A DNA stretch of 64,000 bases. It comes from Phenylobacterium sp. Its GTDB lineage: Bacteria > Pseudomonadota > Alphaproteobacteria > Caulobacterales > Caulobacteraceae. The notes beneath the pieces are model-generated. The model saw only the letters and a program-made list of their open reading frames with translations. It had not been told where the DNA came from and did not search any database. The translations under genes were made by a program, and so were the position numbers. Where the stretch lies: NCBI RefSeq assembly GCF_016124325.1, contig NZ_WGNY01000041.1, positions 35,627 through 99,626 on the forward strand. The letters are read 5' to 3'. Below are positions 1 to 8,395 of this stretch, piece by piece (position 1 is the stretch's first letter; the number at the start of each line of letters is the position of its first letter).

Positions 1-1146
1 CAGGTCTACAAGCTCAGCCTGCTGCCCTCGGGCGTGGTCCAGGGCAAGCTGTCGATCATCGGCAACGGCGTCGTGGTCGATCCCTGGCACCTGCTCTCCG
101 AGATCGCGGGCATCCGCGCCCAGGGCGTCGACATCACCCCCGAGCTGCTGGCCCTGGCCGACAACGCCTGCCTGATCCTGCCGATCCACCGCGACCTCGA
201 CCAGGCGCGCGAGGCCGCCGCCCAGAACAAGATCGGCACCACCGGCCGCGGCATCGGCCCGGCCTACGAGGACAAGGTCGGCCGCCGCGCCATCCGCGTG
301 GCCGACCTCGCCGACCGCGCGGCCCTGGAGGCCAAGATCGACCGCCTGCTGGCCCACCACGAGCCCCTGCGCCGCGGCCTGGGCCTGCCCGAGGTGGACG
401 CCGCCGCCCTGCTGGCCGAGCTGGAGGCGATGGCGCCGAAGATCCTGCCCTACGCGCGGCCCGCGTGGCTGATGCTGGACGAGCAGGTGAAGGCCGGCCG
501 CCGGGTGCTGTTCGAAGGCGCCCAGGGCGCCCTGCTGGACGTCGACCACGGCACCTATCCGTATGTGACCTCGTCCAACACCGTGGCCGGCCAGGCCGCC
601 GCCGGCTCGGGCCTGGGTCCGAAGGGGCCGGGCTACGTCCTGGGCATCGTCAAGGCCTACACCACCCGGGTGGGCGAGGGGCCGTTCCCCACCGAGCTGT
701 TCGACGACGTGGGCCAGCATCTCGGCACGGTCGGCCGCGAGTTCGGCACCGTCACCGGCCGGTCGCGCCGCTGCGGCTGGTTCGACGCGGCCCTGGTGCG
801 CCAGAGCGTGGCCCTGAACGGGATCGCCGGCATCGCCCTGACCAAGCTCGACGTGCTCGACGGCCTGCCGACGCTCAAGATCTGCACGGGCTACCGGCTG
901 AACGGCGCCGACATCGGCTACCTGCCGGCCGGCCTCAAGGCCCAGAGCCAGCTCGAACCGGTCTACGAGGAGCTGGAAGGGTGGAGCGAGACCACCCAGG
1001 GCGCCCGCTCCTGGATCGACCTGCCGGCCAATGCGGTGAAGTACGTGCGCCGGATCGAGGAGCTGATCGGCGCCCCCGTGGCGCTGCTGTCCACCAGCCC
1101 GCAGCGCGACGACACCATCCTCATGCGCGACCCGTTCCAGGACTGA
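1..1146 (+). CDS. purA: Adenylosuccinate synthetase, C-terminal part
   Basis: PurA condenses IMP with aspartate using GTP to give adenylosuccinate, the first committed step from IMP to AMP, in the cytosol. The reading frame is open from base 1 and reads [11 protein letters not shown] then IGNGVVVDP, so the ORF-track GTG at base 34 is internal. About 45-50 N-terminal residues, including the GTP-binding loop, lie upstream of the window. Visible family signatures include [28 protein letters not shown] and the STSPQRDDT end. The 381 visible residues fit a usual length of about 430. It ends 71 bases before a co-directional receiver-domain gene. Identification is secure. Confidence 0.97.
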   Translation, partial: QVYKLSLLPSGVVQGKLSIIGNGVVVDPWHLLSEIAGIRAQGVDITPELLALADNACLILPIHRDLDQAREAAAQNKIGTTGRGIGPAYEDKVGRRAIRVADLADRAALEAKIDRLLAHHEPLRRGLGLPEVDAAALLAELEAMAPKILPYARPAWLMLDEQVKAGRRVLFEGAQGALLDVDHGTYPYVTSSNTVAGQAAAGSGLGPKGPGYVLGIVKAYTTRVGEGPFPTELFDDVGQHLGTVGREFGTVTGRSRRCGWFDAALVRQSVALNGIAGIALTKLDVLDGLPTLKICTGYRLNGADIGYLPAGLKAQSQLEPVYEELEGWSETTQGARSWIDLPANAVKYVRRIEELIGAPVALLSTSPQRDDTILMRDPFQD

Positions 1147-1158
1147 AAGAGAGCTTTC
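1145..1158 (+). terminator. Weak hairpin after purA
   Basis: Immediately after the purA stop, GAAAG-AGAG-CTTTC forms a 5-bp stem followed by TTAT. It may attenuate purA transcription. The stem is short and the T-run is poor, so readthrough into the next gene is plausible. Confidence 0.25.
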
Positions 1159-1217
1159 TTATCAAGCCGTTCTTTACCGGTCGGGCCTAGAACGGGCGTC
1201 GACTTCCGGGGGACGGA

Positions 1218-2036
1218 TTGGTGTTTGACGGCGACAGCAAGCTCTTCGACAAGATGGCGCCGCACCTCAAGCGGGTGCTTGTCGCCGACCCGCAGGCCGC
1301 CAGCGCGCGCCTGCTCAGCGAGCTTTTGCGCGACATCGCGCGGAGCCACGTCTGGGTCGGGCCCACCAACGACCGGGCGCTGAAGATCGCCCAGACGTGC
1401 GATCCCCAGCTCGTCTTCGTCGAGCTGGCCGATGACAAGCTCGACGGCCTGGACTTCATCCGCAAGCTGCGCCGCAGCACCTGGAGCTGCCGCCAGGCGC
1501 CGGTGATCGCCATCACCGGCTCGGCCACGGCGCCGCTGATCCTGGCGGCCCGGGACGCCGGCGCCCACGAGTTCCTGCGCAAGCCCTTCAGCATGAAGGA
1601 CCTGGCCCGTCGCCTCGAGGCGGTGACGCTGAAGGATCGCGACTGGGTGGAGGGCGTCGCCTACATCGGCCCCGACCGCCGCCGCTTCAATTCGGGCGAC
1701 TACGCCGGCCCGCTGAAGCGCAAGACCGACGGCTCCGAGACGCCCTACCAGCAGAAGATCAATCAGGCGCTGAAGATCGTGCGCGCCGCCGTGGCCGCCG
1801 CCGACAGCGATCCCCAGCAGGCGATGCGCGCGATGCTGGCCCAGGCCAACATGCTGCAGACCACCGCCACCGACTTCCGCCTCACCCTGGCGGCGTCGGA
1901 GTTCTACCGCCACCTCACCAAGGCCAAGCACTTCGACGCCCCGATGACGACGGAGAACGCCGGCAAGTGGGCGGCCAGCGTCCTGGCGTTCCTGCCGAAG
2001 GACGCCGACGCAAGGGGCCGGGAAGAGGCGGCCTAG
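1218..2036 (+). CDS. Receiver-like protein with Glu at the phospho-acceptor position
   Basis: The protein has 272 residues. The first ~125 align with a CheY-like receiver: a beta-1 VLVADP, a conserved IAITGSA threonine segment and the LRKPFS lysine. The phospho-acceptor position reads VFVELADDKLDG, with Glu where receivers have Asp, and the usual acidic pair after beta-1 is only DP. It is therefore probably an unphosphorylated or constitutively 'on' pseudo-receiver. A tail motif YIGPDRRRFN...YAGP resembles the tail of the response regulator at 47033-47518. The C-terminal half is helical and unassigned. The start is TTG (or GTG three bases later) after a GGGGGA ribosome-binding site. The target is unknown. 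Confidence 0.85.
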   Translation: MVFDGDSKLFDKMAPHLKRVLVADPQAASARLLSELLRDIARSHVWVGPTNDRALKIAQTCDPQLVFVELADDKLDGLDFIRKLRRSTWSCRQAPVIAITGSATAPLILAARDAGAHEFLRKPFSMKDLARRLEAVTLKDRDWVEGVAYIGPDRRRFNSGDYAGPLKRKTDGSETPYQQKINQALKIVRAAVAAADSDPQQAMRAMLAQANMLQTTATDFRLTLAASEFYRHLTKAKHFDAPMTTENAGKWAASVLAFLPKDADARGREEAA

Positions 2037-2112
2037 GCCGCGCTCCGATCCGCCGGCATTCGTCGCTCTCGCCCAGCTTGTTCGGGCGACCCATGGATAG
2101 GGACATCGGCCC

Positions 2113-2349
2113 TCAGGCCGCCAGGACCTCGAGGTCCTGCGGAACCACGTCGCGCAGCAGGCGCGCGCGCCGGCGCGCCTCGATCTCGGCGCCCAGCGGG
2201 CGCGGCAGGCTCGGTCGGGCCGCCGTGGTCCAGTCGCGGCGGAACACGACCCACGCCGTGAACGTCCAGCTCGGCAGGCGCAGTTCGCCGGGCGCGTAGG
2301 CGGCGAGCGGTCGCGAACGGGAGATGCGAGGTAACGAAGCGGCAACCAT
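2113..2349 (-). CDS. Possible small protein of 78 residues
   Basis: The long minus-strand track ORF is not protein-like at its N-terminus. Its last 78 residues, from an internal ATG, are better balanced, with segments such as LRLPSWTFTAWVVFRRDW and ending DVVPQDLEVLAA. No family was recognised and no strong ribosome-binding site precedes the ATG. A Rho-independent terminator lies about 55 bases upstream, so the gene would need its own promoter. It may be a chance ORF in GC-rich DNA. About 75 bases between this stop and the plus-strand stop at 2036 show nothing notable. Confidence 0.4.
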   Translation of the reverse strand: MVAASLPRISRSRPLAAYAPGELRLPSWTFTAWVVFRRDWTTAARPSLPRPLGAEIEARRRARLLRDVVPQDLEVLAA

Positions 2350-2403
2350 GCCGATCAATACGGCCGGTCCGCGGCCTTGGATGAGGCCTGCCGCCCGCGC
2401 CGG

Positions 2404-2437
2404 AAAAAAAGCCCCCGATCCGGCGGGGATCGGGGGC
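2404..2437 (-). terminator. Strong Rho-independent terminator
   Basis: On the minus strand GCCCCCGATCC-CCGC-GGATCGGGGGC is followed by seven T's (seven A's on the plus strand at 2404-2410). It ends a leftward transcript. No convincing gene lies immediately to its right, which is the main reason to suspect an RNA gene there. Confidence 0.8.
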
Positions 2438-2620
2438 TCGCAAAGGCGCCCGCAGGTTCCAGGTTCCTGCGGGCCTTCGCCAGGGCGGCGAACGTCCGCT
2501 GCGGCCCCCCTAAGACCGCCGCAGTCGTTCTCCCCGGCCGGGCTAGGCCCGGCGGGGGCCCCGGAGAGAGGTTTCGGACGCCGTTGCGGTGCCTCGACGG
2601 ACGAAGCGCCCGTGCTGCGC
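2438..2620 (-). ncRNA. Candidate structured small RNA, possibly 6S-like
   Basis: No credible protein is encoded between 2440 and 2620, yet the minus strand is rich in compensating stems. GGGCGCTTCG (plus 2602-2611) pairs with CGAAGGCCC (2471-2479). CGGCGTCCG (2575-2583) pairs with CGGACGTTCGCCG (2486-2498). Inside are a GC-rich terminal stem near 2530-2560 and a CTGCGGC/GCCGCAG hairpin near 2497-2525. A CCCGCAGG/CCTGCGGG hairpin and the terminator follow. A long closing stem, a bubble holding a side hairpin, and a terminal stem recall 6S RNA, but that name is inference. The 5' end is approximate. Confidence 0.42.
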
Positions 2621-2748
2621 ACCAGCAGCGGCGGGCGGTGTCGGGGCGTGACGGCGCGGGCGGGTGTCGGGTGTGCCTGCGTCGCCGGCTGCGAACGAAA
2701 CCTGAGGCTAGATGACCAGCGCTCGGCCCGAGCCGACAGGGCCACGTT

Positions 2749-2777
2749 CCGATCTTTCTCCGATCTGGAGCCGATCT
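2749..2777. promoter_or_regulatory. Three CCGATCT direct repeats at 11-bp spacing
   Basis: CCGATCT occurs at 2749, 2760 and 2771, each pair separated by 4 bases, giving an exact 11-bp period. OmpR/PhoB-type winged-helix proteins bind head-to-tail 7-bp repeats spaced one helical turn apart, as in the Pho box. The next gene, at 2996, encodes a protein with that DNA-binding fold, so this may be its own operator. Two TGATCGG copies at 2819 and 2838 lie closer to the gene. Confidence 0.5.
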
Positions 2778-2995
2778 TTAGCGGCACGGCGCTGATTTGA
2801 TTGTGCTACAGGTGCTCTTGATCGGGTCGATTAACTCTGATCGGTTTCGGCTCCAGGCCTCATATCTGGAGCGCAATCCTGGTGTCGCGACGCGACGTGT
2901 CGTTTGGGTTGTGTTCTGCGGGGGCGGGGCGAGGGGTTGAGCGCGGCAAGGCGGCGGGACCGAGCGCGCTCGAATGGAACGGGGTCGGGAGTAGC

Positions 2996-4579
2996 ATGCA
3001 GCTGGCGCATCAGGCTGCGTTTTCCTTGGGTTCGCTGGAAGTGCGGCCGCCCACCTGCGAGGTGGTGCTGCCGGCCGGCCGCGAGGTTCTGCAACCGCGG
3101 GTCATGCAGGTTCTGGTCACGCTCGCCCGGGCGCGCGGCGCCGTCGTCAGCCGGGACGATCTGATCGCCACCTGCTGGGGCGGCCGGGTGGTGGGCGAAG
3201 ACGCCATCACGCTGGTGATGATGAAGCTGCGAAAGCTCGCGGCGCGCAGCGGCGGGGCCTTCGCCGTCGAGACGGTGCCGCGGGTGGGCTACCGCCTGGT
3301 CACAAATGGGGCGGCCGCGGGCGAGGCGCCGCCGTCGGGCGGCGGCGGCGCGCAGGCGCGGCCCCGGCTGGCCGTCCTGGAATTCACCCACCCGCCGGGC
3401 GACGACGAACAGGCCTGGTTCGCCGAAGCGCTCGCCGACGAACTGACGGCGGGGCTGTCCAAGTCGCCGTTGCTGGCCGTCACGCCCCGCCAGACGCTGC
3501 TGCACTCCGACGTGGTCGGGCAGCGGGCCGGCGCCATCTGCGACCGGCTGGGCGTGGACTATGTGCTGGACGGCAAGGTGCGGAGCCTCGGCGGGACCGT
3601 GCGCGTCTCGGTCGACCTGATCCAGGGCTCCGACGAGACCAGCGCCTGGTCGGCGCGCTACGACCGGCCGATGTCCGACCTGTTCGCGCTGATGAACGAG
3701 ATCACCACCTCGATCATCGGCACGGTCGAACCGGCGCTGCTCGAACGCGAGGAACACCGGGCGATGCGCACGCCCGAGCACGACCTGCAGTTCTGGCGCC
3801 TGTTCGTCCGCGGCCGCCGGCTCTTCTGGCGCTCCACCGACAAGGACGTCCGCGAGGCCGAGAAGCTGCTCGAACGCGCCCTGGAACTGGAGCCGGAGGA
3901 CGTCTCGGCGCTGTCGATCCTGGCGCACTGCAAGCTCTACGACGTCTGGGTCGGCTCGGCCCCCGACCCGGCCGGCGCGATCGCCGAGGCCTACCGGATC
4001 GCGCTCAAGGCCGTCGCCGCGGGGGCGTTCGACGCCTTCGCTCACTATACCCTGGGCGTGGTGCTCTCGCTGATGGAGCGCCTGGACGAGGCCAAGGCCG
4101 AACAGCGACGGGCGCTGGAACTCAACTCCTACCTGGCCGCGGCCTCCGGCGAACTGGGCCGGCTGCTCGCCTTCGAAGGCGCCTCGGACGAGGCCATCGC
4201 CTATTCCGAGCGCGCCATCGCGGCCAGCCCCAACGATCCGCACACCTGGCTCTGGTTCCGGTCCAAGGCGGTCGCCCGCTTCGTCGCCGGCGACTACGAG
4301 GCCGCCGCGCGCGACGCCGCCGACGCCAGCGCCCGCGGGCCAGAGCGGTTCCCGCTGCATTTCCTGCTGGCGGCCTGCTACAGCGGCGCCGGGCGCATGA
4401 CCGACGCGCGCCGGGCGCTCGACGATGGGGAGCGGCTGGCCCGCGGCCGCGCCGGCCGCACGGAATCCAACGTATCGGCCTACACGGTCGAGGCCCTGCG
4501 CACGGGCCATCCGTTCGTCCACCACGCCGACTTCGACCGGCTGGTCGACGCGCTTCGCAAGGCGGGCTGGCAAGCCTAG
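2996..4579 (+). CDS. Winged-helix transcriptional regulator with TolB-like and TPR regions
   Basis: The protein has 527 residues. Residues ~5-105 form an OmpR/PhoB-type winged helix ending VETVPRVGYRLV, the classic C-terminal hairpin. Residues ~120-245 (RLAVLEFTHPPGDDEQAWFAE onward) resemble the TolB/FlgO-like region found after this domain in CadC-type and adenylate-cyclase-like regulators. The rest is TPR-type helical repeats. There is no receiver domain or membrane segment, so it is probably a cytosolic one-component regulator. The ATG at 2996 is preferred over 2882 because GGGAG precedes it and the winged helix begins directly after. Phased direct repeats ~220 bases upstream suggest autoregulation. 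Target genes are unknown. Confidence 0.85.
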   Translation: MQLAHQAAFSLGSLEVRPPTCEVVLPAGREVLQPRVMQVLVTLARARGAVVSRDDLIATCWGGRVVGEDAITLVMMKLRKLAARSGGAFAVETVPRVGYRLVTNGAAAGEAPPSGGGGAQARPRLAVLEFTHPPGDDEQAWFAEALADELTAGLSKSPLLAVTPRQTLLHSDVVGQRAGAICDRLGVDYVLDGKVRSLGGTVRVSVDLIQGSDETSAWSARYDRPMSDLFALMNEITTSIIGTVEPALLEREEHRAMRTPEHDLQFWRLFVRGRRLFWRSTDKDVREAEKLLERALELEPEDVSALSILAHCKLYDVWVGSAPDPAGAIAEAYRIALKAVAAGAFDAFAHYTLGVVLSLMERLDEAKAEQRRALELNSYLAAASGELGRLLAFEGASDEAIAYSERAIAASPNDPHTWLWFRSKAVARFVAGDYEAAARDAADASARGPERFPLHFLLAACYSGAGRMTDARRALDDGERLARGRAGRTESNVSAYTVEALRTGHPFVHHADFDRLVDALRKAGWQA

Positions 4580-4593
4580 AGCGCGTCACGGCT

Positions 4594-4608
4594 GGCTTGA
4601 ATCAAGCC
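4594..4608. repeat. Perfect 15-base palindrome
   Basis: GGCTTGAATCAAGCC lies just past the regulator's stop. It could be a weak transcript-end hairpin or a protein-binding site; no T-run follows. Confidence 0.35.
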
Positions 4609-4755
4609 ATCCGGGATCAACGCAAGCGGGAAGGCCTCCAGCGGTCGAGCGCGCATCCTGAGCGCGCCGTTAAGCCTATTCAAACGGCTGGGTGGCAACC
4701 TGCCTGGGACGACAACCTAGGCGGAGCCGGGGCAGAATACCCTGGATAGCTCAAA

Positions 4756-6951
4756 ATGACCCATTCTTCGATGCCACAAAAGGTCGCAATCCTGGGTGGC
4801 GGCATGGGCGGTCTGGTGACCGCCTTCGAGCTCACCAATCAGCCGGGCTGGCAGGAGCGCTTCGAGGTCACGGTCTATCAGCTGGGCTGGCGGCTCGGCG
4901 GCAAGTGCGCCTCCTCGCGGGGCCCCAACGCCCGCATCGAGGAGCACGGCATCCACGGCTTCATGGGCAGCTACTTCAACGCCCTGCCGATGATGTCCGA
5001 CCTCTACGCCGAACTGGGCCGCAAGCCGGGCCAGCCGCTGGCGACCTTCGAGGAGGCCTTCAACCCCTCGAACTTCACCCTCCTGTGGGAGTGGCAGAAC
5101 GGCGAACTGAAGCCCTGGCCGGCGCGCACGCCGCCCAACGACATCCCGCCGACCGACGGCTCCTATTACAAGGGCGTCCAGACCGCGATCGCCGCCATCA
5201 TCACCGAGGTGGGCGAGATGCTGGAGGCCGTGCCCGGCGTGCCCAAGCTGGTGTCCGAGGCGCTCGAACTGCTGCTCGACAAGGCCAAGGCGCAGCTGAA
5301 CGCGCCGATCCCGCTGGGCCCCGACCATCCGCTGCTGCACGAGGTGCGGACCGCCCGCAAGGTCGTGGCCGGCATCGTCAAGACCATCGACGTGCTCGCC
5401 CCGTCGATCGCCGCCCACGCCGACACCCTGCGCCAGGCGCTGCTCACCCTGGACTTCTACGCCACCCTGATCGTGGGCGTGCTGGCCGACAACGTCGCTG
5501 TCGAGGGCTACGACCGCCTCGACGAGGAGAACTGGAGCGACTGGCTCGTCCGCCACGGCATCAGCAAGGCCACCCTGGCCTCGCCGGTGGTCATGGTCAC
5601 GGTCAACATCTGCTACCAGAGCCCCAACGGCGACACGAGCCGCGCCGCGCGCATGGGCGCCGGCTGCTACGTGGACTGGACGATGCGCGGCTGCGCCTAC
5701 ATGGGCGCGCTGCTCTGGAGCTTCTCGGCCGGCACCGGCGAGACGATCGTCGCGCCGATGTACGAGGTGCTCAAGCGCCGCGGCGTGAAGTTCGAGTTCT
5801 TCCACAAGGTCGACGCGCTGCGCCTGACCGACGACCGCCGCGCCATCGGAGCGATCGAATACACGCTGCAGGCCACGCTGAAGGACCCCGAGGCCGGCTA
5901 CCATCCGCTGATCGACGTGAAGGGCCTGCCGTCCTGGCCGGCCGACCCCCACTACGACCAGCTGGTCGAGGGCGAGTACCTGCGGGCCACCGAGATCGAC
6001 CTGGAATCCTACTGGAACGGCTGGCCGAACGCGGCCTTCCCGCACCTGAAGGAGCCCCGCTACCTGCGCCGCGGCCACGAGTTCGACCAGGTGGTCTTCG
6101 CCATCTCGATGGGCGCCATCCCCTACCTCTGCAAGGAGCTGATCGAGGAAAGCCCGGCCTGGGCCGGCATGGTGGAGCACCTCCCGACGGTGCAGACCCA
6201 GGCCATGCAGCTCTGGCTCTCGCGCGACATGTACGAGATGGGCTGGGCCGAGAAGCTGGATCCGGCCACCAACGAGCTGGCCCTATCCGGCACCTACTTC
6301 TGCGCGCCGAACGGCAACGCCAACTTCCCCGACCTGCTGAAGTGGGAGGAGTGGCCCGCCGACCAGTATCCCAAGGCGCTCTGGTACTTCTGCGGCCTGA
6401 TGCCCGACTACGAGGCCCCGCCGCCCTTCTCCGACACCGACTATCCGCGCCGCCAGTCCGAGCGGGTGAAGGCCCAGTGCATCCAGTACCTGCAGGCCAC
6501 CATCGGCTTCATGCTGCCCAAGGCGACCGTGCGGGCCAACAGCGGCCTGGGCGACCCGATGGGCCTCGACTTCGGCCTGCTGGTCGACACGAGCGATTGC
6601 GGCGCCGAAGGCGTCCAGCGCTTCGACAGCCAGTTCTGGCGCGCCAACATCGACCCCACCGAGCGCTACGTCACCAGCCCGCCCGGCAGCGTCGCCTACC
6701 GGCTGGAGGCCTGGGGCTCGGGCTTCGAGAACCTGACGCTCGCCGGCGACTGGATCTACACCGGCCTCAACGTCGGCAGTTTCGAGGGCGCCACCATGGG
6801 GGGCAAGCTGGCCAGCTACGCCATCAGCGCCTCGCCGGCCCTCGACACCATCATCGGCTATCCCACCATGCCGCGCCCGCCGTCCGCGCGCTCGGCCGTC
6901 CCGCCGCCGCACGAGGGCGTCCAGGCGCCGAAGCTGCGCGCCGTCGGATAG
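4756..6951 (+). CDS. FAD/NAD(P)-dependent oxidoreductase, amine-oxidase/phytoene-desaturase-like
   Basis: The protein has 731 residues. The N-terminus VAILGGGMGGLVTAFEL is the dinucleotide-binding beta-alpha-beta fold, followed by GWRLGGKCAS, the flavin-contacting motif of amine oxidases and carotenoid desaturases. The C-terminus has LTLAGDWIYTGLNVGSFEGA, the second FAD-contact motif (GD...), so the fold is complete. A helical insert around residues 130-260 makes it longer than typical desaturases. Sequence supports a flavoprotein oxidoreductase, but the substrate (isoprenoid, fatty-acyl or amine) cannot be told. It appears monocistronic; a lipoprotein gene follows 66 bases downstream. Confidence 0.8.
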   Translation: MTHSSMPQKVAILGGGMGGLVTAFELTNQPGWQERFEVTVYQLGWRLGGKCASSRGPNARIEEHGIHGFMGSYFNALPMMSDLYAELGRKPGQPLATFEEAFNPSNFTLLWEWQNGELKPWPARTPPNDIPPTDGSYYKGVQTAIAAIITEVGEMLEAVPGVPKLVSEALELLLDKAKAQLNAPIPLGPDHPLLHEVRTARKVVAGIVKTIDVLAPSIAAHADTLRQALLTLDFYATLIVGVLADNVAVEGYDRLDEENWSDWLVRHGISKATLASPVVMVTVNICYQSPNGDTSRAARMGAGCYVDWTMRGCAYMGALLWSFSAGTGETIVAPMYEVLKRRGVKFEFFHKVDALRLTDDRRAIGAIEYTLQATLKDPEAGYHPLIDVKGLPSWPADPHYDQLVEGEYLRATEIDLESYWNGWPNAAFPHLKEPRYLRRGHEFDQVVFAISMGAIPYLCKELIEESPAWAGMVEHLPTVQTQAMQLWLSRDMYEMGWAEKLDPATNELALSGTYFCAPNGNANFPDLLKWEEWPADQYPKALWYFCGLMPDYEAPPPFSDTDYPRRQSERVKAQCIQYLQATIGFMLPKATVRANSGLGDPMGLDFGLLVDTSDCGAEGVQRFDSQFWRANIDPTERYVTSPPGSVAYRLEAWGSGFENLTLAGDWIYTGLNVGSFEGATMGGKLASYAISASPALDTIIGYPTMPRPPSARSAVPPPHEGVQAPKLRAVG

Positions 6952-7017
6952 ATTCGAAAGCCCGCGGGCTCCGGCCCGCGGGAACTCGCCTCGGGCGTGT
7001 GGCATTGACCATGGCAC

Positions 7018-7485
7018 ATGCAACCGAAGACGCCGTTCAGACCCGCCGCGATGGGTATGGTGGCGCTCACGCTGTGTGCGTGCGCCCCGCCGCCCCATGA
7101 CCCCGACGCCACGACCCGGCACGTGGAGCGCCAGGGACGGCTGCGCGCCGGACTGGTGGCGGGCGTCGCGCCCGGCCAGGCCGAGCGGATGCGCCGCCTC
7201 GCCGGCGACATAGCCCAGGCGCACCATGCGCGGCTGGATGCGCGGACCGGCCCCGCGGGAGCCCTGATGCGCGACCTGGAGGCCGGCCGCCTCGATCTCG
7301 TGGTGGGGGTGTTCCCCAAGCGCTCGCCCTGGTCGAGGCGCGTCGCCTTCTCGGCCCCCTTCCCGAAGGCCGACGTCGCCAAGGACACGCCCGTCGTGCG
7401 CGTGGCCGTCCATCCCGGGGAGAACCGCTGGCTAATGGGCATCGAGCGGACGATCGCCGCGCAGAGCGGAGGCGAACAGGGATGA
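7018..7485 (+). CDS. Lipoprotein resembling a truncated solute-binding protein
   Basis: The protein has 155 residues and begins with a hydrophobic leader and Cys (ALTLCACAPP), consistent with a lipobox. The segments GRLRAGLVAG, DLEAGRLDLVVGVFPKRSPW and VAFSAPFP follow the pattern of family 3 (amino-acid-type) periplasmic binding proteins. At ~155 residues it is well short of the usual 230-280, so only about one lobe remains. Its stop overlaps the next gene's start by 4 bases (ATGA), implying translational coupling with the CDF exporter. A metal-sensing or chaperoning role for that exporter is possible but speculative. Confidence 0.6.
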   Translation: MQPKTPFRPAAMGMVALTLCACAPPPHDPDATTRHVERQGRLRAGLVAGVAPGQAERMRRLAGDIAQAHHARLDARTGPAGALMRDLEAGRLDLVVGVFPKRSPWSRRVAFSAPFPKADVAKDTPVVRVAVHPGENRWLMGIERTIAAQSGGEQG

Positions 7486-8390
7486 AGCACGTACCGCAAG
7501 CCATCGAGGCCGACCTCAAGCACGCCCGGGCGCTCGAGCTGTGGACCCTCTTTTGGCAGCTCTCGATCGTGGCGGTGATGTTCTTCGCCATGGGCTCCAG
7601 CCAGGCCATGAAGTCGGCCTGGGTCGAGGACGTCCTGGGCATGGTCCCGGCGACCGTTTTCCTGGTCGCGCTCCATTTCGAGCAGAAGGCGCCGACGGAG
7701 AAGTTCCCCTTCGGCTTCGCCCGCGTGAACAGCCTGGCGTTCCTGATCGCCTCGGCGGCCCTGATCTTCATGGGCCTCTATCTGATCTACGACGGCGGCA
7801 TGAAGCTGGTGCGAATGGAGCACCCGACCATCGGCGCGGCGCCCCTGCTGGGCCCGGATGTCTGGATGGGCTGGGTGATGCTGGCGGCGCTGGCCTACTC
7901 GACCGTGCCGCCGATCATCCTCGGCCGGCTCAAGCAGCCCGTCGCCAAGCGCCTGCAGGACAAGGTGCTGCACACCGACGCCCTGATGCAGAAGGCCGAC
8001 TGGATGACGGGCGTGGCCGGCGGCGTCGGCATCCTGGGCGTCGGGTTCGGGTGGTGGTGGGCCGACTCGGCCGCCGCCGTGCTGATCGCCGTCGACATCG
8101 TCAACGACGGCCGCCGCGCCCTGACCATCGCCACCGCCGAACTGATCGACGGCGCGCCGCGCGAGCTGGGCCGGAACGCCGTGGCCGACGAGGCGCGCAG
8201 CCTGCGCCAAGGCCTGCAGTCGAAATTCGGCGCGGACCGCGTCCGCCTGCGCGAGAGCGGGCGCTTCATCCTGGCCGAGGTGGATGGCGGAAAGCCGCCC
8301 GCCCAGTCGGATCCCGAGGCGTTGTGGTCGGGCGACCAGGAACGCCGCTGGCGTCTCGCCGACGTCACCGCGACCGTCGCCCGCCGCTAG
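7482..8390 (+). CDS. Cation diffusion facilitator family transporter
   Basis: The protein has 302 residues and is an inner-membrane antiporter of the CDF family, which exports divalent metals (Zn, Co, Cd, Fe or Mn) in exchange for protons. Six membrane segments can be traced, including LSIVAVMFFAMGSSQAM, LIASAALIFMGLYLIY and MTGVAGGVGILGVGFGWWW. The family pattern FPFGFARVNSLA follows TM2, and the TM5 region carries HTDALMQKADWMTG with polar metal-site residues. The C-terminal cytoplasmic domain is compact. It is translationally coupled to the lipoprotein gene and faces the ClC gene convergently with only 5 bases between stops. Metal specificity is not evident. Confidence 0.85.
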   Translation: MKHVPQAIEADLKHARALELWTLFWQLSIVAVMFFAMGSSQAMKSAWVEDVLGMVPATVFLVALHFEQKAPTEKFPFGFARVNSLAFLIASAALIFMGLYLIYDGGMKLVRMEHPTIGAAPLLGPDVWMGWVMLAALAYSTVPPIILGRLKQPVAKRLQDKVLHTDALMQKADWMTGVAGGVGILGVGFGWWWADSAAAVLIAVDIVNDGRRALTIATAELIDGAPRELGRNAVADEARSLRQGLQSKFGADRVRLRESGRFILAEVDGGKPPAQSDPEALWSGDQERRWRLADVTATVARR

Positions 8391-8395
8391 GGCGC

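Noticed and set aside
2113-2787. Full 224-aa minus-strand ORF
   Set aside because: The N-terminal two thirds cross a terminator and are not protein-like; only the last 78 residues were kept.
4692-7100. Long ORFs in other frames of the flavoprotein gene (e.g. 802 aa on plus, 487 aa on minus)
   Set aside because: Arg/Ala/Gly-rich shadows of a clearly conserved frame in high-GC DNA.
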